Positions 1-7,870 of a DNA stretch of 64,000 bases are shown one piece after another. The position numbers and the translations under genes are program-made. The DNA lies in NCBI RefSeq assembly GCF_036895565.1, contig NZ_CP145904.1, positions 1-64,000 of the forward strand, in the 5' to 3' direction. This DNA is from Flavobacterium sp. KS-LB2 (GTDB lineage Bacteria > Bacteroidota > Bacteroidia > Flavobacteriales > Flavobacteriaceae). The notes beneath the pieces are model-generated. The model was not told where the DNA came from. It made no database searches and worked only from the letters and a program-made list of their open reading frames with translations. Within the stretch, counting starts at the first letter, position 1; every line of letters starts with the position of its first letter.

Positions 1-189
1 GATAATATTTTTACTATTTTATCAGAGAAATCTTTCCCTTTTTTTATCGGCTTTCTTAATCTTTTACTCATACATCTGTTCTTAAAAGTCTAAAATTACA
101 AAATACTAAATTGTTATCCGTAAAGAGTGCACAGTTTTAAAGAAAATATAACTTTAAAGAATAATTGTATCTTTATAAAAACAAACAAA

Positions 190-423
190 ATGGAAGACTT
201 TCAAACCATTGCAATTTTTAATTACTCACATGAAATTGTTGTACTGAAACATTTATTGGAACAAGAAAAAATTAATTATTTTTTTGAAAATGAAGCCTTA
301 GTTTCAGTGGATCCATTTGGGAGTTTTGCTTACGGTGGCATCAAGCTCAAAATTCACATTAATGATTTTGAAAAAGTACAAGAATTTTTGGATGACCTAA
401 ATAACAATTTAAAAATCGTTTGA
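190..423 (+). CDS. DUF2007-type small protein
   Basis: A 77-residue protein with no membrane segment. It has the alpha/beta pattern of DUF2007 (putative signal-transducing protein): an opening strand, a helix around HEIVVLKHLLEQ, a glycine-rich turn near GSFAYGGIKL and a closing helix near FEKVQEFLDDL. The reading frame is open further upstream, but the ATG at 190 begins MEDFQTIAIF, which is how this family normally starts, so the 21 codons before it were dropped. Function is not known; DUF2007 has a ferredoxin-like fold in related structures. It stands alone before a long gene-free region. Bases 1-189 show no other gene. Confidence 0.75.
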   Translation: MEDFQTIAIFNYSHEIVVLKHLLEQEKINYFFENEALVSVDPFGSFAYGGIKLKIHINDFEKVQEFLDDLNNNLKIV

Positions 424-1134
424 AAGAAATTAGATTGCTAAATTTCTATTTTTTGAATTTAATTTTTTTCAAAGTTGTCAACATATATTTAAATAAACAA
501 AAAGAAAAATTAAATTTTAAATCTTTCTTGTTTGTTATTATAGTGTGTTAATAATAGCAATAAATTTATTTTAAAATGTATTGAAATCAAGTTAAAAGAT
601 GTTATACGGAGTTATCAACATAGTTATTTTGTATTAAAGTCTTCGTTTTAAAGTCTTTTCTAATTTTAATTAACAACGGTTAATAATTTAAAAAGAATTC
701 ATTTTGTAAATAAGTACTTTTTTTAAATTTGTTAATAAACCACTTTATACTATTGATAACTATTCTAAAAATTCCACAAACTAAATTTGGATTTCTAAAG
801 TGGGTTTTGGATTACTTATTTTTTATTTACAACGATAAAAAACTTCTAATTTTCTATCTAAAGTTATGAACATTGTATGTTAATTTAAAGTTAACTGAAT
901 ATCAAGCAATTACCTTTTGCTATTAACAATGCAAATTTTTAACATTTTAAATATAAAATCAATATTGATTTACAGCTATTTATATATTTATAGGAATTGT
1001 TGATAACTGCTAATTAGATAACAATCTGATAGTTATAAAATCTATTTCTATCTTTTATTTTTAGTACTTTTTTTAATTGTAATATTATAATAAAGAAGCC
1101 AAATTTAATTTCGGAAAAACTAGATTTCTTTATT
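424..1134. other. Long AT-rich gene-free region, candidate replication origin
   Basis: About 710 bp without a credible gene. It is strikingly AT-rich and holds two exact TTATCAACA 9-mers in opposite orientations (612-620 plus, 998-1006 minus), each one base from the general DnaA box TTATCCACA. Five further 9-mers differ by one base from TTATCAACA: 475-483, 546-554 (minus), 730-738 (minus), 751-759 (minus) and 864-872. Inverted DnaA-box-like sites around AT-rich DNA are typical of oriC. AT richness alone would create some such matches, and dnaA is not visible nearby, so this is a candidate only. Confidence 0.35.
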
Positions 1135-1142
1135 TAAATTTG
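1135..1142 (+). promoter_or_regulatory. Probable promoter -7 box for rpiB
   Basis: TAAATTTG matches the Bacteroidota -7 consensus TAnnTTTG and lies 25 bp before the rpiB ATG, a normal leader length. A clear -33 TTG at the usual spacing is not seen. Confidence 0.5.
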
Positions 1143-1167
1143 CACCACACAACTTAATATATACAAA

Positions 1168-1596
1168 ATGAAAATCTCCATAGGGAACGATCACGCAGGA
1201 CCAGATTACAAGCATGCTATTGTTGAAATGCTTAAAGCAAAAGGACATGAGGTAACTAATTACGGAACCGATTCAGCAGACAGTGTTGATTATCCTGACT
1301 TCGCACATGCTGTTTCAAATGATATATCTGTGGGAAAAGCTGATTTTGGGATCATCATTTGCGGAAGCGGAAATGGAATCGCTATGGCAGCGAACAAACA
1401 CCAGAAAGTACGTGCTGCTTTATGTTGGATGAAAGAAATTGCAGTTTTGGCTCGTCAACATAACAATGCAAATATTATTAGTATTCCAGCTCGGTTTACT
1501 TCAATTCCGCAAGCAGTAGAAATGATAGACGCTTTTTTAAACACGGATTTTGAAGGTGGAAGACACCAAACAAGAGTAGATAAAATTAGCTGTTAG
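1168..1596 (+). CDS. rpiB: Ribose-5-phosphate isomerase B
   Basis: A 142-residue enzyme of the RpiB/LacAB family that interconverts ribose 5-phosphate and ribulose 5-phosphate in the cytoplasmic pentose phosphate pathway. The N-terminal substrate loop with D8-H9-A10-G11, the catalytic cysteine C65 in IICGSGNG, the downstream AANKHQKVRAALC segment and the HNNANIISIPAR segment are all present. Length matches the family (about 145 residues). It appears monocistronic: a -7 box lies 25 bp before the ATG and a strong terminator follows within 45 bp. The start is unambiguous. Confidence 0.95.
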   Translation: MKISIGNDHAGPDYKHAIVEMLKAKGHEVTNYGTDSADSVDYPDFAHAVSNDISVGKADFGIIICGSGNGIAMAANKHQKVRAALCWMKEIAVLARQHNNANIISIPARFTSIPQAVEMIDAFLNTDFEGGRHQTRVDKISC

Positions 1597-1638
1597 TAAA
1601 ACCAAATAAAATAGGACGTTACAACCTATTTCTTAGAT

Positions 1639-1680
1639 AAATCGCCGAATTATTTCAAAACAATTCGGCGATTTTTATTT
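1639..1680 (+). terminator. Terminator after rpiB
   Basis: A perfect 13-bp stem, AAATCGCCGAATT (1639-1651) and its complement (1662-1674), with a 10-nt loop and a T-rich tail. It lies 42 bp after the rpiB stop. Confidence 0.85.
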
Positions 1681-1684
1681 CAAA

Positions 1685-1764
1685 TGACTGAATTAATAAT
1701 AATTCGGTCAGTGTGTTGACCGAATTAACGTTAATTTAGTCAATACACTGACCGAATTAACGTT
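1685..1764. promoter_or_regulatory. Tandem palindromic operator-like array, 32-bp period
   Basis: The motif TGAC(C/T)GAATTAA occurs three times at exactly 32-bp spacing (1685, 1717, 1749). The second and third copies each pair with an upstream inverted arm: AATTCGGTCA at 1701-1710 is a perfect complement of 1717-1726 with a 6-nt spacer, and AATTTAGTCA at 1733-1742 pairs with 1749-1758 with two mismatches. This gives two 26-bp palindromes three helical turns apart, ending 40 bp before the DUF4143 ATPase. The arrangement suggests cooperative regulator binding; no regulator is encoded next to it. Confidence 0.6.
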
Positions 1765-1803
1765 TTTTACGTATATTCGTTCTAGATTCCTAAAACAAGT
1801 AGT

Positions 1804-2946
1804 ATGGGAAATTATTTTAACAGAGCCATTGTCCAAGAATTTAACCGCAAATTACTTCCAAATAAAGTATTGATTTTATTAGGGGCACGACGTGTTGGAA
1901 AAACGGAACTGATAACAAATTATCTTCAAACCATTCCCAGTAATAGTTACTTGAAACTTAACGGTGAAGATATTAACGACGCTAATTTACTCAAGGAACG
2001 TTCCGTGAGCAATTACCAACGATTGTTATTGAATATCGATTTATTAGTAATAGACGAAGCGCAAATTATTCCTGATATCGGTTTAATTTTAAAACTGATT
2101 GTTGATTCTATTCCTGGTATAAAAATCATTGCGACGGGTTCTTCTATATTTGATTTAAATAATAATTTAGGCGAGCCTTTAGTGGGGCGAAAAAACACTT
2201 TATATCTTTTTCCATTGGCACACATTGAATTTGCTCCTTATGAAAACTACAAACAAACTACCGAGAATCTAGAGCAACGATTGCTCTTTGGCGGTTATCC
2301 GGAACTAGAGCAATACACGGATTGGGAAGATAAAAAGGAGTATTTGTATGAAATCATCAATTCGTATTTGTTAAAAGATATTTTGATATTCGATGGCATC
2401 AAACATTCCGATAAAATATATGATTTGTTGCGTTTGATAGCCTATCAGGTAGGGAAAGAGGTGTCGTTGCTGGAGCTGGCAACTCAATTACAAATGTCTA
2501 AAAATACAGTTGCGAATTATTTAGATTTGCTTTCTAAAGTTTTTGTTGTATTCAAAGTGGAAGGTTTTAGCAGGAATCTCCGAAAGGAAATTGTAAAATC
2601 CAGTCGCTGGTATTTTTATGATAACGGTATTAGAAACGGCATAATTAATAACTTTAATCGTCTGGATTCCAGAGCTGATATTGGCGATTTATGGGAAAAT
2701 TATCTCGCTTCAGAAAGAGTTAAAAAACAAAATTATCAAAAGATAAAAGCTAAAAATTATTTTTGGAGAACTTACGATCAACAAGAACTGGATTGGTTGG
2801 AAGAAAAAGGAGAAGAACTAGCTGGATTTGAGTTTAAGTGGAGTGAAACTAAAAAAGTCAAAATCCCTGCTGCTTTCGCAAAAGCATATCCGGATGCTAC
2901 TTTTGAAGTAATCAATAAGAGTAATTATTTAGATTTTATAACATAG
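1804..2946 (+). CDS. AAA-type ATPase with DUF4143 domain
   Basis: A 380-residue cytoplasmic protein of the large prokaryotic ATPase family with an AAA_14 domain followed by DUF4143. Walker A is GARRVGKT (27-34), Walker B is LLVIDEA (80-86), a sensor-like TGSS lies at 111-114 and GGYPE at 163-167. A winged-helix-like part covers about 205-245. The C-terminus has a nuclease-fold-like pattern (D330, then E343-F-K345), common in this family. The biological role is unknown; members are often scattered as accessory genes. Its promoter region carries an unusual array of tandem palindromes. Its last 22 bp overlap the convergent gene on the other strand. Confidence 0.85.
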   Translation: MGNYFNRAIVQEFNRKLLPNKVLILLGARRVGKTELITNYLQTIPSNSYLKLNGEDINDANLLKERSVSNYQRLLLNIDLLVIDEAQIIPDIGLILKLIVDSIPGIKIIATGSSIFDLNNNLGEPLVGRKNTLYLFPLAHIEFAPYENYKQTTENLEQRLLFGGYPELEQYTDWEDKKEYLYEIINSYLLKDILIFDGIKHSDKIYDLLRLIAYQVGKEVSLLELATQLQMSKNTVANYLDLLSKVFVVFKVEGFSRNLRKEIVKSSRWYFYDNGIRNGIINNFNRLDSRADIGDLWENYLASERVKKQNYQKIKAKNYFWRTYDQQELDWLEEKGEELAGFEFKWSETKKVKIPAAFAKAYPDATFEVINKSNYLDFIT

Positions 2947-3194
2947 AAATACACTAAAATAATTTGCAGTATAGCAATTAAAAAATATTTCCATAAAAAA
3001 GACCTTTTTGCCGTTTTATGTTTAAATAAAAGCATCGCAAATCCAGAACTAATCGTACCGCCTATTGCACTTGTAAGCAATAAATTACGTTCAGAAATCC
3101 TCCATTTTTGCTGAATAGCCAGCCATTTGTCTAGTCCTGTTGTTGAAAATGCAACTAAATTAATAAGTGGAAAATACCAGAATAAAAAAGACAT
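2925..3194 (-). CDS. DUF1294 small membrane protein
   Basis: An 89-residue inner-membrane protein with an N-terminal hydrophobic segment, the diagnostic LDKWLA...KWRISERNLL block, then GGTISSGFAMLLFKHKT and a C-terminal membrane helix, which is the DUF1294 layout. Function is unknown. The frame opens with a TTG at 3215, but the ATG at 3194 gives MSFLFWYFP, the usual family start, and was chosen. The 3' end overlaps the convergent ATPase gene by 22 bp, so the two transcripts would be complementary at their ends. Confidence 0.8.
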   Translation of the reverse strand: MSFLFWYFPLINLVAFSTTGLDKWLAIQQKWRISERNLLLTSAIGGTISSGFAMLLFKHKTAKRSFLWKYFLIAILQIILVYFYVIKSK

Positions 3195-3258
3195 AAATAA
3201 GGAGTTTTGACTCAAAGATACTATTTTAGCAATATGATTTTATAATATTAAATTTAAA

Positions 3259-5382
3259 ATGACCAACATACAATTCATTGCTAAATCTGTTCAAACAGCA
3301 GCTATAAACATTCAAAACACGGTAAAATTATTACAGGAAGATTGCACGATTCCTTTTATTTCGCGCTATCGAAAAGATGCAACTGGAAATCTTGATGAAG
3401 TTTTTATTGAGCAAATAGCCAAGCTTCAAAAAGAGTATGAAGCGTTGGTAAAACGCAAAGAAGCAATCTTAAAATCGATTCAGGAACAAAATGCGCTTAC
3501 ACCAGAATTAGACAAGAAAATTCAGCAAAGTTTCGATTTACAGGAACTAGAAGATTTTTATTTGCCTTATAAAAAGAAGAAAAAAACCAAGGCCGATGTA
3601 GCTCGCGAAAACGGATTAGAACCGCTAGCTAAAATCATCATGGCACAAAATAATGACGATGTCGATTTTATATCCACGAAATATTTGAATGAAAATGTTA
3701 TCAATGAAGAAGCAGCTTTGCAAGGAGCCAGAGACATTATTGCCGAATGGATTAATGAAAATATTTATGTTCGAAAGCAACTCCGACGCTTGTATGAACG
3801 TAAGGCAAAAATCATCACCAAAGTAGTAAAAACCAAGAAAGACGACGAAGGTGCACAGAAATTCAATCAATATTTTGATTGGTCTGAACCACTAACAAAA
3901 GCACCTTCGCATCGATTACTGGCCATGCTTCGCGCCGAAAATGAAGGTTTTATTAAGTTTAAAGTGGAAGTGGATATCGATGAAGCGTATGATATTATTG
4001 ATGCTTTAGTTTTAAAAGGTCAAAATAAAACCACTCCACACGTACAATTAGCCATAGAGGACAGTTACAAACGATTACTGAATCCAGCCATTTCAAACGA
4101 AGCGTTGCAAGAAGCCAAAGCGAAGGCTGATGCCAATTCTATTCAGGTTTTTGCGAATAATCTAGGGCAGTTATTGTTGGCTCCTCCATTGGGTGAAAAA
4201 CGAATTCTGGCCATTGATCCGGGATTTAGAAGCGGTTGTAAAATTGTTTGTTTGGACGAAAAAGGAGATTTATTGTACAACGAAACCATTTATCCACATG
4301 CGCCTCAAAATGAAACTACAATGGCCATGAAAAAGATAAAATCAATGGTTAATGCTTATAATATTGATGCGATTTCGATAGGAAATGGAACCGCTTCAAG
4401 GGAAACCGAATTTTTCATCAAGAAAATCGCTTTCGATAAACCCGTTCAGGTTTTTATCGTTTCAGAAGCGGGAGCATCGGTGTATTCCGCTTCGAAAATT
4501 GCCAGAGACGAATTTCCTAATTATGATGTGACAGTTCGAGGTTCGGTTTCAATAGGGCGACGATTGAGTGATCCTTTGGCTGAGTTGGTAAAAATTGACC
4601 CGAAAGCCATTGGCGTAGGCCAATACCAACATGATGTGGATCAAAATAAACTCAAAGAAGAATTAGACAATACGGTGATTCGTTGTGTAAACTCTGTTGG
4701 GGTAAACATTAATACGGCGAGTAAACATTTGTTGAGTTATGTGAGTGGAATAGGAGAGAAGTTGGCCGAAAATATTGTAAATTATCGTTCTGAAAACGGT
4801 CCTTTTACGGATAGAAAACAACTCAAAAAAGTACCTCGTTTGGGTGAAAAAGCATACCAGCAAGGCGTTGCTTTTATCCGAATTTCGAATGCAAAAAATC
4901 CATTGGACAACTCAGCGGTACATCCGGAGGCCTATGGAATTGTCGAAAAAATGGCAAAAGATTTGAAATTGACAGTGAATGATTTGATTGCCAACAAAGA
5001 AAAAACAGCGTTAATAAAACTAGAAAATTACAGTACACCAGAAATAGGTGTATTGGGGTTGAAAGATATCATTAAGGAACTGGAAAAACCAGGATTAGAT
5101 CCAAGAAAATCAGCCAAAGTATTTGAATTTGACCCGAATGTAAAGTCAATTAAAGACGTAAAAATAGGAATGGTTTTGCCGGGAATTGTGAACAATATTA
5201 CCAATTTTGGTTGTTTTGTTGATATTGGTGTAAAGGAAAGCGGTTTGGTTCATATCTCACAACTTAAAGCAGGTTTTGTAAGCGATGTAAACGAAGTAGT
5301 AAAATTACATCAACACGTTCAGGTAAAAGTAACGGAGGTGGATGAGGATAGAAAGAGAATTCAGTTGAGTATGATCTTATAA
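3259..5382 (+). CDS. tex: Tex-type transcription accessory RNA-binding protein
   Basis: A 707-residue cytoplasmic nucleic-acid-binding protein. The N-terminal helical domain includes the family-specific FISRYRKDATGNLDE (about 30-44). A YqgF/RNase H-like domain begins near ILAIDPGFRSG (about 315). Two helix-hairpin-helix repeats lie near VGVNINTASKHLL and NYRSENGPFTDRKQL, and a C-terminal S1 domain starts near GMVLPGIVNNITNFGCFVDIG. Domain order and length fit Tex/YhgF. Tex is related to eukaryotic Spt6 and affects transcription and RNA stability. It is followed after 4 bp by a shared bidirectional terminator. Confidence 0.95.
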   Translation: MTNIQFIAKSVQTAAINIQNTVKLLQEDCTIPFISRYRKDATGNLDEVFIEQIAKLQKEYEALVKRKEAILKSIQEQNALTPELDKKIQQSFDLQELEDFYLPYKKKKKTKADVARENGLEPLAKIIMAQNNDDVDFISTKYLNENVINEEAALQGARDIIAEWINENIYVRKQLRRLYERKAKIITKVVKTKKDDEGAQKFNQYFDWSEPLTKAPSHRLLAMLRAENEGFIKFKVEVDIDEAYDIIDALVLKGQNKTTPHVQLAIEDSYKRLLNPAISNEALQEAKAKADANSIQVFANNLGQLLLAPPLGEKRILAIDPGFRSGCKIVCLDEKGDLLYNETIYPHAPQNETTMAMKKIKSMVNAYNIDAISIGNGTASRETEFFIKKIAFDKPVQVFIVSEAGASVYSASKIARDEFPNYDVTVRGSVSIGRRLSDPLAELVKIDPKAIGVGQYQHDVDQNKLKEELDNTVIRCVNSVGVNINTASKHLLSYVSGIGEKLAENIVNYRSENGPFTDRKQLKKVPRLGEKAYQQGVAFIRISNAKNPLDNSAVHPEAYGIVEKMAKDLKLTVNDLIANKEKTALIKLENYSTPEIGVLGLKDIIKELEKPGLDPRKSAKVFEFDPNVKSIKDVKIGMVLPGIVNNITNFGCFVDIGVKESGLVHISQLKAGFVSDVNEVVKLHQHVQVKVTEVDEDRKRIQLSMIL

Positions 5383-5386
5383 AAAT

Positions 5387-5422
5387 AAAAAAAAGGCTTT
5401 TCAATTGAAAAGCCTTTTTTTT
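5387..5422. terminator. Bidirectional terminator between tex and tatA
   Basis: GGCTTTTC (5395-5402) pairs perfectly with GAAAAGCC (5407-5414) around an AATT loop, flanked by eight A on the left and eight T on the right. It can therefore end both the tex and the tatA transcripts. Confidence 0.85.
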
Positions 5423-5597
5423 ATTTTGTTTCTTCGTCTTCTTTTTTATCAGCTGGCTGACCGTCTTTAGCAGCGTTTTTGAATTCTTTAATTCCACTTC
5501 CTAAGCCTTTCATTAATTCTGGAATTTTTTTACCTCCAAAAAGTAATAAAACAATCGCCAATATAACAAGGATTTCTGTAACACCTAATCTTCCCAT
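5421..5597 (-). CDS. tatA: Sec-independent translocase subunit TatA/E
   Basis: A 58-residue protein: N-terminal [22 protein letters not shown] membrane helix, followed directly by the [18 protein letters not shown] amphipathic helix with the invariant FGGKKIPEL hinge, then a short acidic tail ending EDEETK. This is the complete TatA/TatE architecture, forming the pore-like component that exports folded twin-arginine proteins with TatC. It is short for the family but intact. tatC is not in the window. It is transcribed away from the next gene, with a -7 box TACCTTTG about 47 bp before the ATG. Confidence 0.93.
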   Translation of the reverse strand: MGRLGVTEILVILAIVLLLFGGKKIPELMKGLGSGIKEFKNAAKDGQPADKKEDEETK

Positions 5598-5643
5598 GAT
5601 TGAATAATTTATTGCCGAAGCAAATTTGTAATAACTTTAAAGG

Positions 5644-5651
5644 CAAAGGTA
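5644..5651 (-). promoter_or_regulatory. Probable promoter -7 box for tatA
   Basis: On the minus strand this reads TACCTTTG, a perfect TAnnTTTG match, 46 bp upstream of the tatA ATG. No convincing -33 TTG was found. Confidence 0.5.
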
Positions 5652-5784
5652 TATAGAATTAGTTAATAGAAACTCATTTTGGCACATTAATTTGGTTTCA
5701 AAAGCGTTAAAAATTTATTAAAAATAAATTTAAGTTGAAAAAAGTGAACAAAAACAAGTGAATACAATCAACGACAATAATTGT

Positions 5785-5792
5785 TATATTTG
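5785..5792 (+). promoter_or_regulatory. Probable promoter -7 box for the 5810 gene
   Basis: TATATTTG matches TAnnTTTG and sits 17 bp before the ATG at 5810. The -33 element is not clear. Confidence 0.45.
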
Positions 5793-5809
5793 TTCAATAA
5801 TAAAAAAGT

Positions 5810-6307
5810 ATGTCAAAAAAACGACTAAAACGGCGCAAACTCAAAGAAAATTTATTCAATAAACGACGTTTAATAATACTTAACGAAGATACTTTTGAAG
5901 AAACATTTTCTTTGAAGCTGACTTTAATGAATGTTTTTGTAGTCGCTACTTTGGGAGCCATAATTATTACTTTTGTTACCACTTTTATTATTGCATTTAC
6001 TCCTTTACGAGAATTTATACCAGGCTATTCTTCTTCAAAATTAAAAAGGGAAGCAATGGAACTAGCTTTAAAATCAGATTCATTGTCCAAAGCCTTGAAA
6101 AGAAATGAAGCGTATATCAAATCCATTCAGAAAGTGTTGACAGGAGAGTTAGAATATGCAAAATTCAATAAAGATTCTATACTTTCGTCAGCAGATGAAA
6201 GCTCTTCGCAAGTTGATTTATCTGCATCAAAGAGCGAATTGGAATTGAGAGATCAAGTAGCGAAAGAAGAAAAAAAATCGCTTTCGAAAAAATCAAAAAC
6301 AGAGTAA
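5810..6307 (+). CDS. Membrane protein resembling the N-terminal part of M23 metallopeptidases, peptidase domain absent
   Basis: A 165-residue protein with a basic N-terminus (MSKKRLKRRKLKEN), the segment NEDTFEETFSLKLT, one membrane helix at about 38-62, then FTPLREFIPGYSS and a coiled-coil-like stretch (about 80-115) ending in a charged, low-complexity tail. In many Bacteroidota the same opening segment precedes a periplasmic M23 (LytM) domain, from family knowledge. Here no LytM motif follows: the stop is at 6305 and the next gene starts 40 bp later, so there is no room for it. It may be a structural or regulatory membrane protein. Probably co-transcribed with the downstream GH3-family gene. 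Confidence 0.6.
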   Translation: MSKKRLKRRKLKENLFNKRRLIILNEDTFEETFSLKLTLMNVFVVATLGAIIITFVTTFIIAFTPLREFIPGYSSSKLKREAMELALKSDSLSKALKRNEAYIKSIQKVLTGELEYAKFNKDSILSSADESSSQVDLSASKSELELRDQVAKEEKKSLSKKSKTE

Positions 6308-6347
6308 AAAAAAACCGACTTTTATCTTTTAAAGAACAAAAATAAAA

Positions 6348-7835
6348 ATGTCAATAAAATCAATTGCAGCCAAATTATTTGCTCAAAAAATATACAATAA
6401 AACACAACTTTGGGCCAATAATCCTATTGAAACTCAAAAGAAGGTTTTACAAAAATTAATCAAAGAAGCAAGGAAAACACAATTTGGTATTGACCATCAT
6501 TTTGACCAAATAAAAAATGAGAAGGATTTTGCTAAACAAGTTCCAGTTCGGGATTATGAAGCGTTAAAACCGTATGTAGATAAAGTGGTAAAAGGTGCCG
6601 AAAATATCCTTTGGAAAGGAAAACCACTTTATTTTGCTAAAACTTCTGGAACTACATCTGGGGCTAAATACATTCCGTTGACTAAGGAATCGATGCCGTA
6701 TCACATTGAGGCCGCTCGTAATGCAATTTTGCATTACATACATGAAACTGGAAAAGCTGATTTTGTAGATGGCAAAATGATTTTTTTGCAAGGAAGTCCA
6801 CTATTAGAAGAAAAAAATGGTGTTAAATTAGGACGATTGTCTGGAATTGTGGCGCATTTTGTTCCAAAATACCTTCAAAAAAATAGAATGCCTTCTTGGG
6901 AAACGAATTGTATTGAAGATTGGGAAACTAAAGTTAATGCTATTGTCGAGGAAACTTTCAACGAAAATATGGCTGTGATTTCTGGGATTCCTTCTTGGGT
7001 TCAAATGTATTTTGAGAAATTGCATCAAAAAGGAGGGAAGCCAGTAGGCGACATCTTCAAAAATTTTAGTTTGTTTATTTATGGAGGTGTGAATTATGAA
7101 CCGTATCGTGCTAAATTTGAGAATCTTATTGGACGAAAAGTAGACAGTATTGAGTTATTTCCTGCTTCGGAAGGATTTTTTGCATACCAAGATTCACAAA
7201 AGGAACGAGGAATGTTACTGCTTTTAAACTCTGGAATTTTTTATGAATTTATAAAATCGGATGAATTCTCTAATGAAAATCCTAAACGCTATACAATTGG
7301 CGAAGTAGAATTGGGAGTGAATTATGTTTTGATTATTTCTACCAATGCGGGACTTTGGGGCTATAATATTGGCGATACCGTTCAGTTTACTAGTTTAAAA
7401 CCGTACCGAATAATTGTTTCGGGAAGAATCAAACATTATATTTCTGCTTTTGGAGAGCATGTCATTGGTAAAGAAGTGGAAAGTGCGTTGCAGGAAGCAA
7501 TTCTTGGTACAGATATTCGCATCAATGAATTTACGGTCGCACCACAAATCACACCAGTTGAAGGATTACCGTATCATGAATGGTGTATCGAATTTGAGAA
7601 CGAACCGGAAGACAGCGTAGCATTTGCAGAAGCGCTAGACAATGCCATGCGAAAACAAAACATGTATTATGATGATTTGATTGTGGGCAAAGTGTTGCGA
7701 AAAGTGGTGGTTACCAAAGTCGTTAAAAATGGTTTTCAAGATTATATGAAATCGATTGGCAAACTAGGCGGACAAAATAAAATTCCGCGGCTTTCTAATG
7801 ATAGAAAAATAGTGGATTTGTTGAAAAGTAAATAA
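6348..7835 (+). CDS. GH3-family (auxin-responsive promoter type) acyl-adenylating enzyme
   Basis: A 495-residue member of the ANL-like GH3 family. The ATP-binding motif TSGTTSG is at 99-105, followed by KYIPLTKES. The central FPASEGFFAYQ and YNIGDTVQF blocks and the YHEWCIEFE C-terminal block are intact. Plant members join acyl acids such as jasmonate or indole-acetate to amino acids; the substrate of bacterial members is unknown. It lies 40 bp after the M23-like membrane gene, suggesting an operon. A promoter for the next gene lies inside its 3' end. Confidence 0.85.
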   Translation: MSIKSIAAKLFAQKIYNKTQLWANNPIETQKKVLQKLIKEARKTQFGIDHHFDQIKNEKDFAKQVPVRDYEALKPYVDKVVKGAENILWKGKPLYFAKTSGTTSGAKYIPLTKESMPYHIEAARNAILHYIHETGKADFVDGKMIFLQGSPLLEEKNGVKLGRLSGIVAHFVPKYLQKNRMPSWETNCIEDWETKVNAIVEETFNENMAVISGIPSWVQMYFEKLHQKGGKPVGDIFKNFSLFIYGGVNYEPYRAKFENLIGRKVDSIELFPASEGFFAYQDSQKERGMLLLLNSGIFYEFIKSDEFSNENPKRYTIGEVELGVNYVLIISTNAGLWGYNIGDTVQFTSLKPYRIIVSGRIKHYISAFGEHVIGKEVESALQEAILGTDIRINEFTVAPQITPVEGLPYHEWCIEFENEPEDSVAFAEALDNAMRKQNMYYDDLIVGKVLRKVVVTKVVKNGFQDYMKSIGKLGGQNKIPRLSNDRKIVDLLKSK

Positions 7836-7849
7836 AAGAACTACCTTTG
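7818..7849 (+). promoter_or_regulatory. Promoter for the DUF6909-type gene
   Basis: TTGTTG (7818-7823) and TACCTTTG (7842-7849) are separated by 18 bp, a close match to the Bacteroidota -33/-7 promoter. The -33 part lies in the last codons of the upstream gene and the -7 box is 21 bp before the next ATG. Confidence 0.7.
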
Positions 7850-7870
7850 CAGGTTAGAAAATAATTAAAA

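Noticed and set aside
1685..1764. CRISPR array or plasmid iterons
   Set aside because: The 32-bp period was considered, but there are only three degenerate copies, no cas or rep gene, and the palindromic arms fit operators better.
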